From Pasteurella sp030783905 (lineage in GTDB: Bacteria > Pseudomonadota > Gammaproteobacteria > Enterobacterales > Pasteurellaceae), in NCBI GenBank assembly GCA_051122655.1, contig CP182107.1, forward strand, positions 2,046,001-2,110,000: a stretch of 64,000 nucleotides of DNA, in the 5' to 3' direction. Both the position numbers and the translations under genes were made by a program. The notes under the pieces are model-generated. The model had not been told where the DNA came from, did no database searches, and was given only the letters and a program-made list of their open reading frames with translations. Positions within the stretch are counted from its first letter, which is position 1; each line of letters begins with the position of its first letter. Positions 16,555 to 25,096 of the stretch are shown piece after piece.

Positions 16555-17601
16555 GTGAAAATAAAACACATTCTTAGCGGTCTCATCATTGGCTTTTGTT
16601 CACTTTTCCTCTTAGCTTGTCATCAATCTCCTGAAGTGGTGACGATTACAGGCAAAACCATGGGGACGACCTATAGTGTAAAATATATTGATGATGGGCA
16701 GCTCAAAATTAAACCGATTGATATGCATACACAAATTGAAGAGATATTGAGGGATGTGAATGATAAAATGTCCACCTATATTTCGACTTCAGAATTAAGT
16801 CAGTTTAATCAAACGACACAAACAGATACACCCATTGAAATTTCGGCTGATTTGGCTTTAGTGCTAAAAGAGGCGATTCGTTTGCATAGCATGACGGAAG
16901 GGGCGTTAGATGTGACGATTGGACCGATTGTCAATTTATGGGGCTTTGGACCAGAAAAACGCCAAACCAATGAAACCTTAGATGAACAAGTTGAAAAGCG
17001 CCGAGCTTGGGTCGGCATTGAAAAAATGAAATTAACCGAACAAGAGGGTAAATTCTATTTGGCTAAAACCGTCCCCCAGTTATATATTGACCTTTCTTCT
17101 ATTGCCAAAGGTTTCGGTGTAGATAAGGTGGCAGGCCATTTAGCCCAGCAAGGCATCGCGAATTATTTAGTAGAAATTGGTGGTGAGATTAGCGCAAAAG
17201 GGAAAAACATTGAAGGCAAAGATTGGCAAATCGCGATTGAAAAACCTAACTTTGATGGTAGCCGTGCCGTGTCACAGATTATTGGTTTAAAAGATTTTTC
17301 GATGGCAACCTCCGGCAATTATCGTAACTATTTTGAAGAAAATGGTCGCCGTTTCTCTCATGAAATTGACCCTAAAACGGGTTACCCGATTGAACATCGA
17401 TTGGCGTCGATTACCGTATTAGCGGACTCCACCATGACTGCAGATGGCCTTTCTACTGGACTTTATGTGCTAGGGGAGGAAAAAGCGTTAGAAGTGGCGG
17501 AAAAATACAATTTATACGTGTATCTCATTAGCAAGACCGAAAAAGGCTTTGAGGCCAAAATGTCCTCTGCATTTGAGAAATTACTAAATGAACAACATTA
17601 G
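16555..17601 (+). CDS. apbE: FAD:protein FMN transferase ApbE (lipoprotein)
   Basis: ApbE attaches FMN from FAD to threonine side chains of NqrB and NqrC. The protein starts with a lipoprotein signal (lipobox LLAC, Cys22), so it works at the periplasmic face of the membrane. Family features include the GKTMGTTYSV segment, GALDVTIGPIVNLWGFG, IDLSSIAKGFGVDKVA, and SHEIDPKTGYPI near the Mg-binding site. The start is a GTG with AAAGGA nine to ten bases upstream. At 348 residues it has normal length. Placement between nqrF and nqrM fits a maturation cassette. Confidence 0.96.
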   Translation: MKIKHILSGLIIGFCSLFLLACHQSPEVVTITGKTMGTTYSVKYIDDGQLKIKPIDMHTQIEEILRDVNDKMSTYISTSELSQFNQTTQTDTPIEISADLALVLKEAIRLHSMTEGALDVTIGPIVNLWGFGPEKRQTNETLDEQVEKRRAWVGIEKMKLTEQEGKFYLAKTVPQLYIDLSSIAKGFGVDKVAGHLAQQGIANYLVEIGGEISAKGKNIEGKDWQIAIEKPNFDGSRAVSQIIGLKDFSMATSGNYRNYFEENGRRFSHEIDPKTGYPIEHRLASITVLADSTMTADGLSTGLYVLGEEKALEVAEKYNLYVYLISKTEKGFEAKMSSAFEKLLNEQH

Positions 17602-17610
17602 GATAACCTC

Positions 17611-17865
17611 ATGCAACTTTTTTTAATTACGTTCGGCCTCTTTTTATTGATCATTGCGGGAATGGCAATTGGCTATATTATCCAACGCAAAACCATTGCT
17701 GGAAGTTGTGGTGGCATTTCAGCCTTAGGCTTGAAAAAAGTCTGTGACTGTGAAGAGCCTTGTGATAATCTGCAAGCAAAGCTTGATGCGGGCGATCAAT
17801 CAGCACAAGCGGAATATGAGCAGAAATTTGCCAAAAAAGCACCGCACTTTTATGAAGTAAAATAA
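17611..17865 (+). CDS. nqrM: NQR maturation protein NqrM
   Basis: An 84-residue protein of the DUF539 family, shown in Vibrio and Klebsiella to be needed for assembly of active Na+-NQR, probably by delivering iron to the NqrD/NqrE cysteines. It has one N-terminal membrane helix (residues 1-24) and four cysteines: Cys33 in GSCGG and Cys45, Cys47, Cys51 in VCDCEEPC. The gene follows apbE by nine bases. An uptake signal lies inside its last codons. Confidence 0.95.
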   Translation: MQLFLITFGLFLLIIAGMAIGYIIQRKTIAGSCGGISALGLKKVCDCEEPCDNLQAKLDAGDQSAQAEYEQKFAKKAPHFYEVK

Positions 17866-17895
17866 CACTTTCAAGCCTGAAACAAGTCGTATTGG

Positions 17896-17927
17896 GGGCT
17901 TTGTATCAGCACGTAGATACAAAGCCC
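17896..17927 (+). terminator. Strong hairpin between nqrM and mnmA
   Basis: Perfect 12-base stem GGGCTTTGTATC/GATACAAAGCCC with loop AGCACGTA. The 3' flank is TTAGTTCCT, not a T run, so it may be an mRNA-end protecting or processing structure, or a leader element of mnmA, rather than a classic terminator. Confidence 0.55.
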
Positions 17928-17979
17928 TTAGTTCCTCAATGTCGTGTGATAGCACGCATACAACCTGAATTAAAGTAAT

Positions 17980-19131
17980 ATGAAATCAAACACTTATGCA
18001 ACGCATTTTCCGCCACTCAGTGCAGGACAATTGGCGGAAAATAGCAAGAAAAAAGTTATCTGTGGTATGTCTGGAGGGGTAGATTCCTCCGTGTCTGCAT
18101 TTATTCTTCAACAACAAGGCTATCAAGTGGAAGGCTTGTTTATGAAGAACTGGGAAGAAGACGATGACACCGACTATTGTACGGCGGCCGCTGATCTTGC
18201 CGATGCACAAGCCGTTTGCGATAAACTCGGTATCAAACTACATAAAATCAATTTTGCTGCCGAATATTGGGATAATGTTTTCGAACATTTTTTACAAGAA
18301 TATAAAGCAGGGCGTACCCCTAATCCCGATATTTTGTGTAATAAAGAAATTAAATTCAAAGCCTTTTTAGACTATGCGGCAGAAGATCTTGGTGCGGATT
18401 ATATTGCCACGGGGCATTATGTTCGCCGTGGTGAGAAAGACGGACAATGCCAACTTTTGCGAGGTTTAGACAATAATAAAGACCAAAGCTATTTCTTATA
18501 TACGTTAAGCCAAGATCAAGTGGCACAAAGTTTATTCCCTGTAGGGGAAATTGAGAAACCCATTGTACGTGCTATTGCGGAAGATTTAGGTTTAGCCACA
18601 GCGAAGAAAAAAGATTCCACCGGGATTTGTTTTATTGGTGAACGTAAATTTAAAGATTTCTTGGCGCGTTATTTACCCGCACAGCCGGGGGAAATTAAAA
18701 CCGTTGACGGTAAAGTGGTCGGTCGCCATGATGGTTTGATGTATCATACCCTTGGACAGCGTAAAGGGCTCGGCATTGGTGGTGTAAAAGGTATGAGTGA
18801 AGATCCGTTCTATGTGGTAGAAAAAGATTTGCTCAATAATGTGTTAATCGTAGCACAAGGGCATGATAATTCTGCCTTATTGTCTTCAGGCTTAATCGCC
18901 AGTCAACTACATTGGGTGGATCGCCAACCGATTCGTCAGCCACTCCGTTGCACCGTCAAAACTCGTTATCGTCAAGAAGATATTCCTTGTGAAATTCAAC
19001 CGATTGACGATCAAACCATTCGCGTGCTGTTTGATGAACCACAAATTGCGGTTACCCCGGGGCAATCTGCCGTATTTTATCAAGGTGAAGTTTGCCTTGG
19101 TGGCGGGGTGATTGAAACACAAATCAAATAG
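17980..19131 (+). CDS. mnmA: tRNA-specific 2-thiouridylase MnmA
   Basis: MnmA makes the 2-thio group of (c)mnm5s2U34 in tRNAs for Lys, Glu and Gln. It activates the uridine with ATP through the PP-loop SGGVDSS (residues 31-37). Cys120 (NPDILCNKE) and Cys217 (STGICFIG) are the catalytic pair that takes sulfur as persulfide from TusE; TusBCD of that relay is encoded at 32-33 kb in this window. At 383 residues it has a slightly longer N terminus than E. coli MnmA; a start nearer the GMSGG core is not available as a good ATG. Confidence 0.96.
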   Translation: MKSNTYATHFPPLSAGQLAENSKKKVICGMSGGVDSSVSAFILQQQGYQVEGLFMKNWEEDDDTDYCTAAADLADAQAVCDKLGIKLHKINFAAEYWDNVFEHFLQEYKAGRTPNPDILCNKEIKFKAFLDYAAEDLGADYIATGHYVRRGEKDGQCQLLRGLDNNKDQSYFLYTLSQDQVAQSLFPVGEIEKPIVRAIAEDLGLATAKKKDSTGICFIGERKFKDFLARYLPAQPGEIKTVDGKVVGRHDGLMYHTLGQRKGLGIGGVKGMSEDPFYVVEKDLLNNVLIVAQGHDNSALLSSGLIASQLHWVDRQPIRQPLRCTVKTRYRQEDIPCEIQPIDDQTIRVLFDEPQIAVTPGQSAVFYQGEVCLGGGVIETQIK

Positions 19132-19145
19132 CCTGACAGGTCAAG

Positions 19146-19188
19146 AAAAGAGCGGTTAAAATAGCCAAAATTTTAACCGCTCTTTTAT
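19146..19188 (+). terminator. Terminator after mnmA
   Basis: A perfect 16-base stem AAAAGAGCGGTTAAAA/TTTTAACCGCTCTTTT (19146-19161, 19171-19186) with ten-base loop. A and T tracts form the base of the stem, so it may work both ways. Confidence 0.92.
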
Positions 19189-19299
19189 GTGAGCGGCTTT
19201 ATTGCGCCGTGCCGGTCTCCGATACCGTTCGCTTTGCCATCTCTATGCTTTCCACTGACTTGCTGTTATGATGGATGAGATAATTCACCCGTTGTGCAG

Positions 19300-19318
19300 T
19301 TGCGTTTGATCAACGCAA
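19300..19318. repeat. Palindrome upstream of the cation-efflux gene
   Basis: TTGCGTT and AACGCAA separated by five bases, 39 bases before the start codon at 19357. The size suits a dimeric repressor or activator. It is not a known Zur, MerR or CueR site by eye. Confidence 0.35.
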
Positions 19319-19356
19319 TAACATCATACTATCCCCTTTGATGAAAAGGACAGGCT

Positions 19357-19959
19357 ATGGCACATCAACATTCTCATCCACATCGTCACCACGCCCATAC
19401 CCGTAATCGTAAGGTGTTAGCCATCAGCTTTACGCTGATTAGTATTTTTATGATGGTGGAGTTGTTAGGCGGGTATTATTTTAAAAGTTTAGCACTCATC
19501 GCAGATGCAGGGCATATGGCAAATGACAGTTTCGCTTTATTGATTGCTTTGATTGCGTTGTATTTAAGTCCCCAAAATCAAAGTCGTATTGCTGTATTGA
19601 ATGGGATTTCTTTAATAGTGGTCGCGTTGTGTATTATTGGGGAGGCGATTGAGCGTTGGCAATATCCGCAAACGATCCAATCGTTGCCAATGTTAATTGT
19701 GGCGATATTAGGATTAGGCGTAAATGCGTTAGTGGCATGGTTGATGCTGAAAGGTGATTTGCATAATTTAAATCTGCGAGCCGCATATTTGCATGTATTA
19801 GCCGATTTACTTGGCTCCATTGTGGCGATTATCGCAGGATTGAGCATTGTCTTTTTGGGATGGCTGTGGGTCGATATTGTTGCCAGTTTGATCCTCAGTT
19901 TATTTATTTTGCGAAGTGGTTATGCCGTGACAAAAGAGGCGGTGTTGAGTTTGCAATAA
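19357..19959 (+). CDS. Short cation diffusion facilitator (CDF) efflux protein
   Basis: A 200-residue CDF-family protein with six membrane helices, probably exporting Zn2+ or another divalent cation in exchange for protons. A His-rich N terminus (HQHSHPHRHHAH) precedes helix 1. Transport-site residues are present in helix 2 (ADAGHMANDS) and helix 5 (HVLADLLGS). The chain stops right after helix 6, whereas ZitB and FieF have a further 80-100-residue cytoplasmic domain. No continuation is visible in other frames downstream, so it looks like a natural short form rather than a recent frameshift. It is convergent with uhpC. Confidence 0.82.
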   Translation: MAHQHSHPHRHHAHTRNRKVLAISFTLISIFMMVELLGGYYFKSLALIADAGHMANDSFALLIALIALYLSPQNQSRIAVLNGISLIVVALCIIGEAIERWQYPQTIQSLPMLIVAILGLGVNALVAWLMLKGDLHNLNLRAAYLHVLADLLGSIVAIIAGLSIVFLGWLWVDIVASLILSLFILRSGYAVTKEAVLSLQ

Positions 19960-20005
19960 TCAATATATGGTCAATCTCATGCATTTGGGGCGCGTACTTT
20001 TTGAT

Positions 20006-21295
20006 TTAATAGGACGATTGATTCGGCTGCACCGTCAAAAACGGTAAGAGCAGTAACGCAATGGCAAACGCGCAGCAGGAAATGACAATGAAAAAGCCTG
20101 TCCAATGAAAGGTTTGTGTAATCAGAGCAAGGGGATAGCCAGCGAGGGCTGCACCGAGATAGGCAAAGAGTCCAACAAACCCTGTGGCCGTGCCAGCGGT
20201 TTGTTTATGTGAACATTCCGCCGCCGCCATGCCGATTAACATTTGTGGACCAAACACAAAAAAGCCAACGCAGAAAAATAAGCCAGATTGGAGTAGCACG
20301 TTTTCTTTTGGCATCAGCCAGAGTGCGGTAATAGAGAAGAAAATACCAATAGCGAAGATCAATGCCATCGGTCCTCGATTACTAGAAAACAGTTTGTCTG
20401 AACCCCAGCCAGCAGCGAGCGAACCCACAAAACCGCCAATTTCGAATAAAGAAAGTGCACTGTTCGCAGTAACTAAGTCATAGTGATAGCGCTCGCTGAG
20501 ATAGATATTGCCCCAGTCATTAATCGCCGTACGGACCAAATACACTAAGGCATAACTCATCGCCAGTAACCAAATATATTTATTGTAGAACACATAGTCC
20601 CGCAAGATTTGGCGCCAGGTTAAATCGCGCCCTTCAGCTTCTTGCGCCAGTTCTAAGGGATCATTACGCCATTGTCCAATACTCGGTAAACCCAATGCAC
20701 GCGGGGTACTAGGCAAACGCCACAGTAAAAAGACAGCGATCAGAATGACTAATCCACCAGCTACAATAAATCCATGTCGCCAGCTATAATGTAAGGTGAG
20801 ATAGCCCACAAGTAACGGAATTAATGCACCGCCTACATGATGTGCGGTGTTCCAAATTGACCACCATAAGCCACGCTCACTACGGGAATACCAAGTGGTG
20901 AGGAATTTAGAACAAGCTGGCCAACCCCAGCCCTGAAACCAAGCATTGATGATCCAAAGCGACGTCAGCATCAATACGGAACTGGATAAGCCGAATAAAA
21001 TATTGGTGATCCCGGTCATCAGCAAGCCGATTGCCATAATGTAGCGTGGATTGGCTTGGTCGGAAAAAAGCCCAGAGACAAATTTGGATAAGCCATAGGT
21101 GAGATAAAATAAAGTTGCCATCAGTCCAATCGCATTTTTATCAATGCCTAAATCGTCCATTAAGGCGGGCATGGCATAATTCAGGCTTTTCCGCGTGAGA
21201 TAAAAACCCGCATAGCCGACATACATCGCTATCATCAGATGAAGTCGCCAATAACGATAAGTGCGGTCGATTTGAGAAACGTGTTGTATTGACAT
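20006..21295 (-). CDS. uhpC: Hexose-phosphate sensor/transporter-like protein UhpC
   Basis: UhpC is a 12-helix member of the organophosphate:phosphate antiporter family that acts mainly as the membrane receptor for external glucose-6-phosphate and activates UhpB. The 429-residue protein shows the family stretch YVGYAGFYLTRKSLNYAMPA and the later FFVFGPQMLIGMAAAE. It follows uhpB with two bases between stop and start. Assignment rests on order in the uhpABC operon and similarity to UhpT in the same window. Confidence 0.92.
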   Translation of the reverse strand: MSIQHVSQIDRTYRYWRLHLMIAMYVGYAGFYLTRKSLNYAMPALMDDLGIDKNAIGLMATLFYLTYGLSKFVSGLFSDQANPRYIMAIGLLMTGITNILFGLSSSVLMLTSLWIINAWFQGWGWPACSKFLTTWYSRSERGLWWSIWNTAHHVGGALIPLLVGYLTLHYSWRHGFIVAGGLVILIAVFLLWRLPSTPRALGLPSIGQWRNDPLELAQEAEGRDLTWRQILRDYVFYNKYIWLLAMSYALVYLVRTAINDWGNIYLSERYHYDLVTANSALSLFEIGGFVGSLAAGWGSDKLFSSNRGPMALIFAIGIFFSITALWLMPKENVLLQSGLFFCVGFFVFGPQMLIGMAAAECSHKQTAGTATGFVGLFAYLGAALAGYPLALITQTFHWTGFFIVISCCAFAIALLLLPFLTVQPNQSSY

Positions 21296-21297
21296 AA

Positions 21298-22824
21298 TTA
21301 AAATCGCGGTAACGTGATCACAAGGGAGGTGCCTTGTGGTGAGGATGAAACAGAATCTGTCGATGCTTGCGCCATTTGGGAGCGGAGCTGAAATGTTCCA
21401 CCAATGAGTGCCACGCGCTCCTGCATACCACGTAAGCCTAAGCCTGCGACTGGTTGATTGATGTCAAAGCCTTTGCCGTTATCTTGAATGGAGAGGATTA
21501 TCTGTTGACCAATCTGGACGCTAATATGAATTTCAGTTGCTTGGGCGTGTTTGATGATATTATTTAATGCTTCTTGATAGAGGCGATAAAGCGTGATGTC
21601 TAATAGCGGATCGAGAGCAAGTTGTTGTGGATTATGCCACTCAAACTGGCAGTGTATCTGCTGTTGAGCGAAACCTAATTCATCTAACACATTTTGTAGC
21701 ACCTGTTGGAGTGGCAAATCGTCCAAAACACGTGGACGCAAGCGATTGAGTAAGCCTCTGACACTATCATAAATATTCAAGGATAATTGTTCGATCCTAT
21801 TCGCACTTTGTTGTTCTTGTGCGGCTGGATTGAGCCGTTTCAAAATACTCGCTTGTGTGCGAATGGCTGTGATGTTTTGTCCGATCTGATCGTGTAATTC
21901 GCGGGCTAATTCTTTGCGAATCGTTTCTTCACTGCTGATGAGTTGATGGGTTAAGGCACGGTTACGCGTGAGCTCCATGCCTAAATGTTGATTGAGTTCC
22001 CGTTGATGCTGAATGGCGAGCCCAAGAAAGATCCCAGTAATGGTTTGTGCACAAAGGGATAGGAGTAAGTCCGACAGCGCTAAATGGGAAAAATGCTGTG
22101 TGGAGGCCATTAATGCCACACTATTGATTAATGAGCCGAGTAATGCACCCTGCCAGCCGTAATAATAGGCTAATAAAATAATGGGAATCGCTAAAAAGAA
22201 CAGGCTAAAACGGTTAAATTGATGAGGTAAATAGGTTTGGATCAGAATATTTAAAATGAGTAATAGGGTATAGACCACAATATGTTTGCTACGTAAGGCG
22301 ATCGGGTGGTGAATAAAACGGGCGGTGAGCGGGATCCATTGCCGTGCAAATAAAAAATCTTGCAGTAAATAGCACATCGGTAGCAGCAATAATGCACCGG
22401 TAAAACTGACTAATATACTGTAAGCAAAAGGCGCATCTAAACAGAACAGCACTAATGCATTGAGTAGGCTCAAACTGAGTGCCAAGATACCTTGTAATAG
22501 TAACTTAAACCCTTGTTTGCCTTGATAATAAGGTTGGAGTAATAAAACGACTGGAAAACTGACCGCACTTAATAGCAGCAAAGGCAAATAATCGTGAGTT
22601 TGCTCTGCCAAGGAGACAAACAGGACTACGCTTATTTCGGCTAATAGCGGAGCGAACCAGAGAGAAGGACGAAGATGTAAACAAAGCCCTAGCCGTAAGG
22701 CAAAAGGCAAAAACAAAAAGGCTAAGCGAGCATCGTGCAACAGATAATCTGACACACCCCATAAGCAGAAATAGGTGCAAGTAATCAGAAACCAGCTATA
22801 AATTAACGTAAACAGATTACTCAT
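21298..22824 (-). CDS. uhpB: Sensor histidine kinase UhpB
   Basis: UhpB phosphorylates UhpA when UhpC senses glucose-6-phosphate. The N-terminal 270 residues form about eight membrane helices (MASE1-like). The HisKA_3 dimerisation domain follows, with phospho-accepting His311 in ELARELHDQIGQN, and then an ATP-binding domain with YRLYQEALNNIIKHA (N box) and the G boxes DNGKGFD and GLGLRGMQER. At 508 residues it is close to E. coli UhpB. Start ATG overlaps the uhpA stop as ATGA. Confidence 0.94.
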   Translation of the reverse strand: MSNLFTLIYSWFLITCTYFCLWGVSDYLLHDARLAFLFLPFALRLGLCLHLRPSLWFAPLLAEISVVLFVSLAEQTHDYLPLLLLSAVSFPVVLLLQPYYQGKQGFKLLLQGILALSLSLLNALVLFCLDAPFAYSILVSFTGALLLLPMCYLLQDFLFARQWIPLTARFIHHPIALRSKHIVVYTLLLILNILIQTYLPHQFNRFSLFFLAIPIILLAYYYGWQGALLGSLINSVALMASTQHFSHLALSDLLLSLCAQTITGIFLGLAIQHQRELNQHLGMELTRNRALTHQLISSEETIRKELARELHDQIGQNITAIRTQASILKRLNPAAQEQQSANRIEQLSLNIYDSVRGLLNRLRPRVLDDLPLQQVLQNVLDELGFAQQQIHCQFEWHNPQQLALDPLLDITLYRLYQEALNNIIKHAQATEIHISVQIGQQIILSIQDNGKGFDINQPVAGLGLRGMQERVALIGGTFQLRSQMAQASTDSVSSSPQGTSLVITLPRF

Positions 22825-23426
22825 AAGCGTTCAGCATCGTGAAAAAAATTGGCGAGTTCCACATTATTTTTTACATTGAGTTTACTCATCGCATTGGCTC
22901 GATGGACATGTACGGTTTTGAAACTCAAATTCAGTTGTTCGGCAATTTCTTTGGCATTAAAACCCGCGGTTAATAATTCACAGACTTCGAGTTCTCGTTT
23001 GGTGAGCTGTTGGGTGCCAGAGGAGACAGGATTGACGAGCTTTGACGTGAGTTCGGGCATTAAATACAGTCCGCCAGCAAACACAGCATGTACTGCCTGA
23101 ATCAGTTCATCAGGGTGACAACGTTTACTTAAATAACCCTTCGCACCCAATTCTAACGCTTTACGCACCATAATATCGGAGTCATTGACGCTGAGCATAA
23201 TACAGTGAATGCCAGAGGGGATCGCTTTCAGTAATTCTAAACCCGTTTCATCGGGCATCGAAATATCAATAATGCATACATCTGGGCGGACACAAGGCAA
23301 TTGTTGACGCGCTTCTTTGGCAGAACCAAATTCGCCTACCACTTGAATATCCTTTTCTAAGGCGAGTAATTGGGCAAAGCCTGAGCGTACAATGACGTGA
23401 TCATCAATTAAAGCCACCTTAATCAT
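22821..23426 (-). CDS. uhpA: Response regulator UhpA
   Basis: A 201-residue NarL/FixJ-type regulator that activates uhpT. The receiver domain has acidic pair Asp8-Asp9, phospho-acceptor Asp54 in IIDISMPDE and the conserved Lys in GYLSKR; the LuxR-type helix-turn-helix is at LTKRELEVCELL to NLSFKTVHVHR. The frame starts at 23444, but the ATG at 23426 is used because it starts the conserved MIKVALIDDH and has GAGGAG upstream. A strong hairpin lies between uhpT and this gene, so uhpABC may depend on read-through or a promoter I could not identify. Confidence 0.94.
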   Translation of the reverse strand: MIKVALIDDHVIVRSGFAQLLALEKDIQVVGEFGSAKEARQQLPCVRPDVCIIDISMPDETGLELLKAIPSGIHCIMLSVNDSDIMVRKALELGAKGYLSKRCHPDELIQAVHAVFAGGLYLMPELTSKLVNPVSSGTQQLTKRELEVCELLTAGFNAKEIAEQLNLSFKTVHVHRANAMSKLNVKNNVELANFFHDAERL

Positions 23427-23447
23427 TTCTCTTCTCCTCAACATGAA

Positions 23448-23476
23448 AAAAGTGCGGTCAAATTAACCGCACTTTT
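23448..23476 (-). terminator. Terminator from an inverted uptake-signal pair (uhpT-uhpA)
   Basis: Perfect 11-base stem AAAAGTGCGGT/ACCGCACTTTT with a seven-base loop. T runs on both sides allow termination in either direction. It separates uhpT from uhpABC. Confidence 0.88.
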
Positions 23477-23494
23477 ATGTGATACGAGTTCGCG

Positions 23495-24874
23495 TTATTT
23501 GGATTGCGCTTTTATTTTACGGATTTTCTTCTCTTCTGCAATGGCAACAAAGACAAGTAGTACCATGCAAACGATTGCAGAAATATTTAGTGCAGCAAAG
23601 GTGCCTGCCCAACCCGTTAAACCGAAAATAGGCGTACCATCCGCAATCATACCTAGGCCTAGTTTAGCAAAGCTATCACCAATTAAGTAAGCAAAGGTAC
23701 CTTTTACGCCATCTGCCACACTAATCGCTTTTTTCGGGACAAAGCCCACAGCGGCAACCCCGATGAGTAATTGTGGACCAAAGACCAAGAAGCCTAACAC
23801 AAACAATGCACACAGATACATCACTTCGTTGGTAGCGAATTGATAAAATTCCAAGGTAAAGACAATCAGAATCAATGCCACGCAAGCAGTTAACCCACGG
23901 CGACCATTGGCTAAGTCGGACAAATAGCCCCATAAGAATGTGCCGACTAACGCCCCTACTTCAAATAAGGCAAAGCCTGAAATGGCTGCATCTTTGGAAA
24001 ACCCTAATTCTTGATAGGCATAGACTGGTGACCATTGATCGATACCAATACGCACGATGTACAAGAAAATATTGGCAAAACATAACAACCAAATCACCTT
24101 GTTTTTCAAAATATATTGTACGAAGGTTTGCCATTTGGTTAATTGGTTTTGCTCAGTGGCTAAATCTTCTTCACTTAACGGCTCACCAAATAACTCTTCA
24201 GCTTTACCTAAACCATAGGATTCTGGTGAGTCACTGCCATAGCGTAAGCCAAAAAAACCAACAATTAAGGCAATGATTGAAGGAAAAATAAACATGCCTA
24301 TGACATGACCATCAAAGAACACATTCGCACCAAACAATGCAACAGCGGCGGCCGCGGCCCCACCGACGTTGTGAGAAAGATTCCAAAAACCTAAGTAGGT
24401 TCCCCGTTTATTACGTGGTGTCCATTTGGTGATGGTGGAATAGCTTGAAGGGCCACCTGTACTTTGAAAGAAACCACTTAGTGCGTAAAAGGCGATCATT
24501 AAAAATAAACTCACACTGCCCGAACCCATACTGGCACTAAAACCTAGCATACAAATAGCGGATAAAATCAGCATAAAAGGCACGAATTGTTTGGTATTTT
24601 TGCCATCAGCATAATAAGACACGATGGTTTTGCCTATCCCATAAGTAATGGAAAAGCCTAAGCCGATCATACCGAGTTGGGTTTTGGTTAAACCATAGGT
24701 TTCGATTAAATCATTTTGTGCAATATTGAAATTTTTGCGAATTAAATACATCGCCATATAACCAATAAAGACCACCAAATAAGACTGCATAAAGGGTTTA
24801 AACCACATTTTACGACGCTCTTCGACGGGTAGATCCAGCGTAGGTTTTCTGATTTCTTGTAAAAAGCTAAGCAT
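23495..24874 (-). CDS. uhpT: Hexose-phosphate:phosphate antiporter UhpT
   Basis: UhpT takes up glucose-6-phosphate and related sugar phosphates in exchange for inorganic phosphate; it is also the entry route for fosfomycin. The 459-residue protein is nearly identical in long stretches to E. coli UhpT, such as RRKMWFKPFMQSYLVVFIGY, MYLIRKNFNIAQND and FAYLIGDSFAKLGLGMIADG, so the assignment over GlpT is firm. GAGAGG precedes the ATG. Unlike E. coli, where uhpT lies after uhpABC, here it is the first gene of the cluster. Confidence 0.96.
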   Translation of the reverse strand: MLSFLQEIRKPTLDLPVEERRKMWFKPFMQSYLVVFIGYMAMYLIRKNFNIAQNDLIETYGLTKTQLGMIGLGFSITYGIGKTIVSYYADGKNTKQFVPFMLILSAICMLGFSASMGSGSVSLFLMIAFYALSGFFQSTGGPSSYSTITKWTPRNKRGTYLGFWNLSHNVGGAAAAAVALFGANVFFDGHVIGMFIFPSIIALIVGFFGLRYGSDSPESYGLGKAEELFGEPLSEEDLATEQNQLTKWQTFVQYILKNKVIWLLCFANIFLYIVRIGIDQWSPVYAYQELGFSKDAAISGFALFEVGALVGTFLWGYLSDLANGRRGLTACVALILIVFTLEFYQFATNEVMYLCALFVLGFLVFGPQLLIGVAAVGFVPKKAISVADGVKGTFAYLIGDSFAKLGLGMIADGTPIFGLTGWAGTFAALNISAIVCMVLLVFVAIAEEKKIRKIKAQSK

Positions 24875-24909
24875 GTTTTGCCTCTCATTAAATGAAAAAT
24901 ATTGGCATC

Positions 24910-25014
24910 ACTATAAGAAAATCAGTGCGAGCTGGCGTGAGAAGATACTTTACCTACATTAGGAATAATTCCTAATTTTAACAGGGGGAGGACTTTTTTG
25001 TGAGATAGATCACA
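24910..25014 (-). promoter_or_regulatory. uhpT promoter with CRP site and candidate UhpA operator
   Basis: Three elements are visible. A consensus CRP site TGTGAGATAGATCACA is at 24999-25014. A perfect palindrome TTAGGAATAATTCCTAA is at 24959-24975, with another CCTA-like half at 24953-24956. TATAGT (minus strand, 24915-24910) can serve as -10. If transcription starts at 24903, the CRP site is centred at -103.5 and the palindrome at about -64, matching the layout known for the E. coli uhpT promoter, where CRP binds at -103.5 and UhpA at about -80 to -50. Leader length would be 29 bases. Confidence 0.75.
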
Positions 25015-25047
25015 AAAGTGCGGTGTGTTTTAACGATTTTTCATGAC

Positions 25048-25075
25048 AAAAAAGAGCGCCCCATTTGGGACGCCA
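25048..25075 (-). terminator. Terminator of hldD
   Basis: On the minus strand GCGTCCC/GGGGCGC (one G-U pair) with loop AAAT, followed by TCTTTTTT, 22 bases past the hldD stop. Confidence 0.85.
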
Positions 25076-25096
25076 CATACTGGAAAGCGAATACGA

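Noticed and set aside
19357..20005. Frameshift as the cause of the short CDF protein
   Set aside because: No frame after 19959 encodes a CDF C-terminal domain before the end of uhpC on the other strand, so a recent frameshift is not supported.
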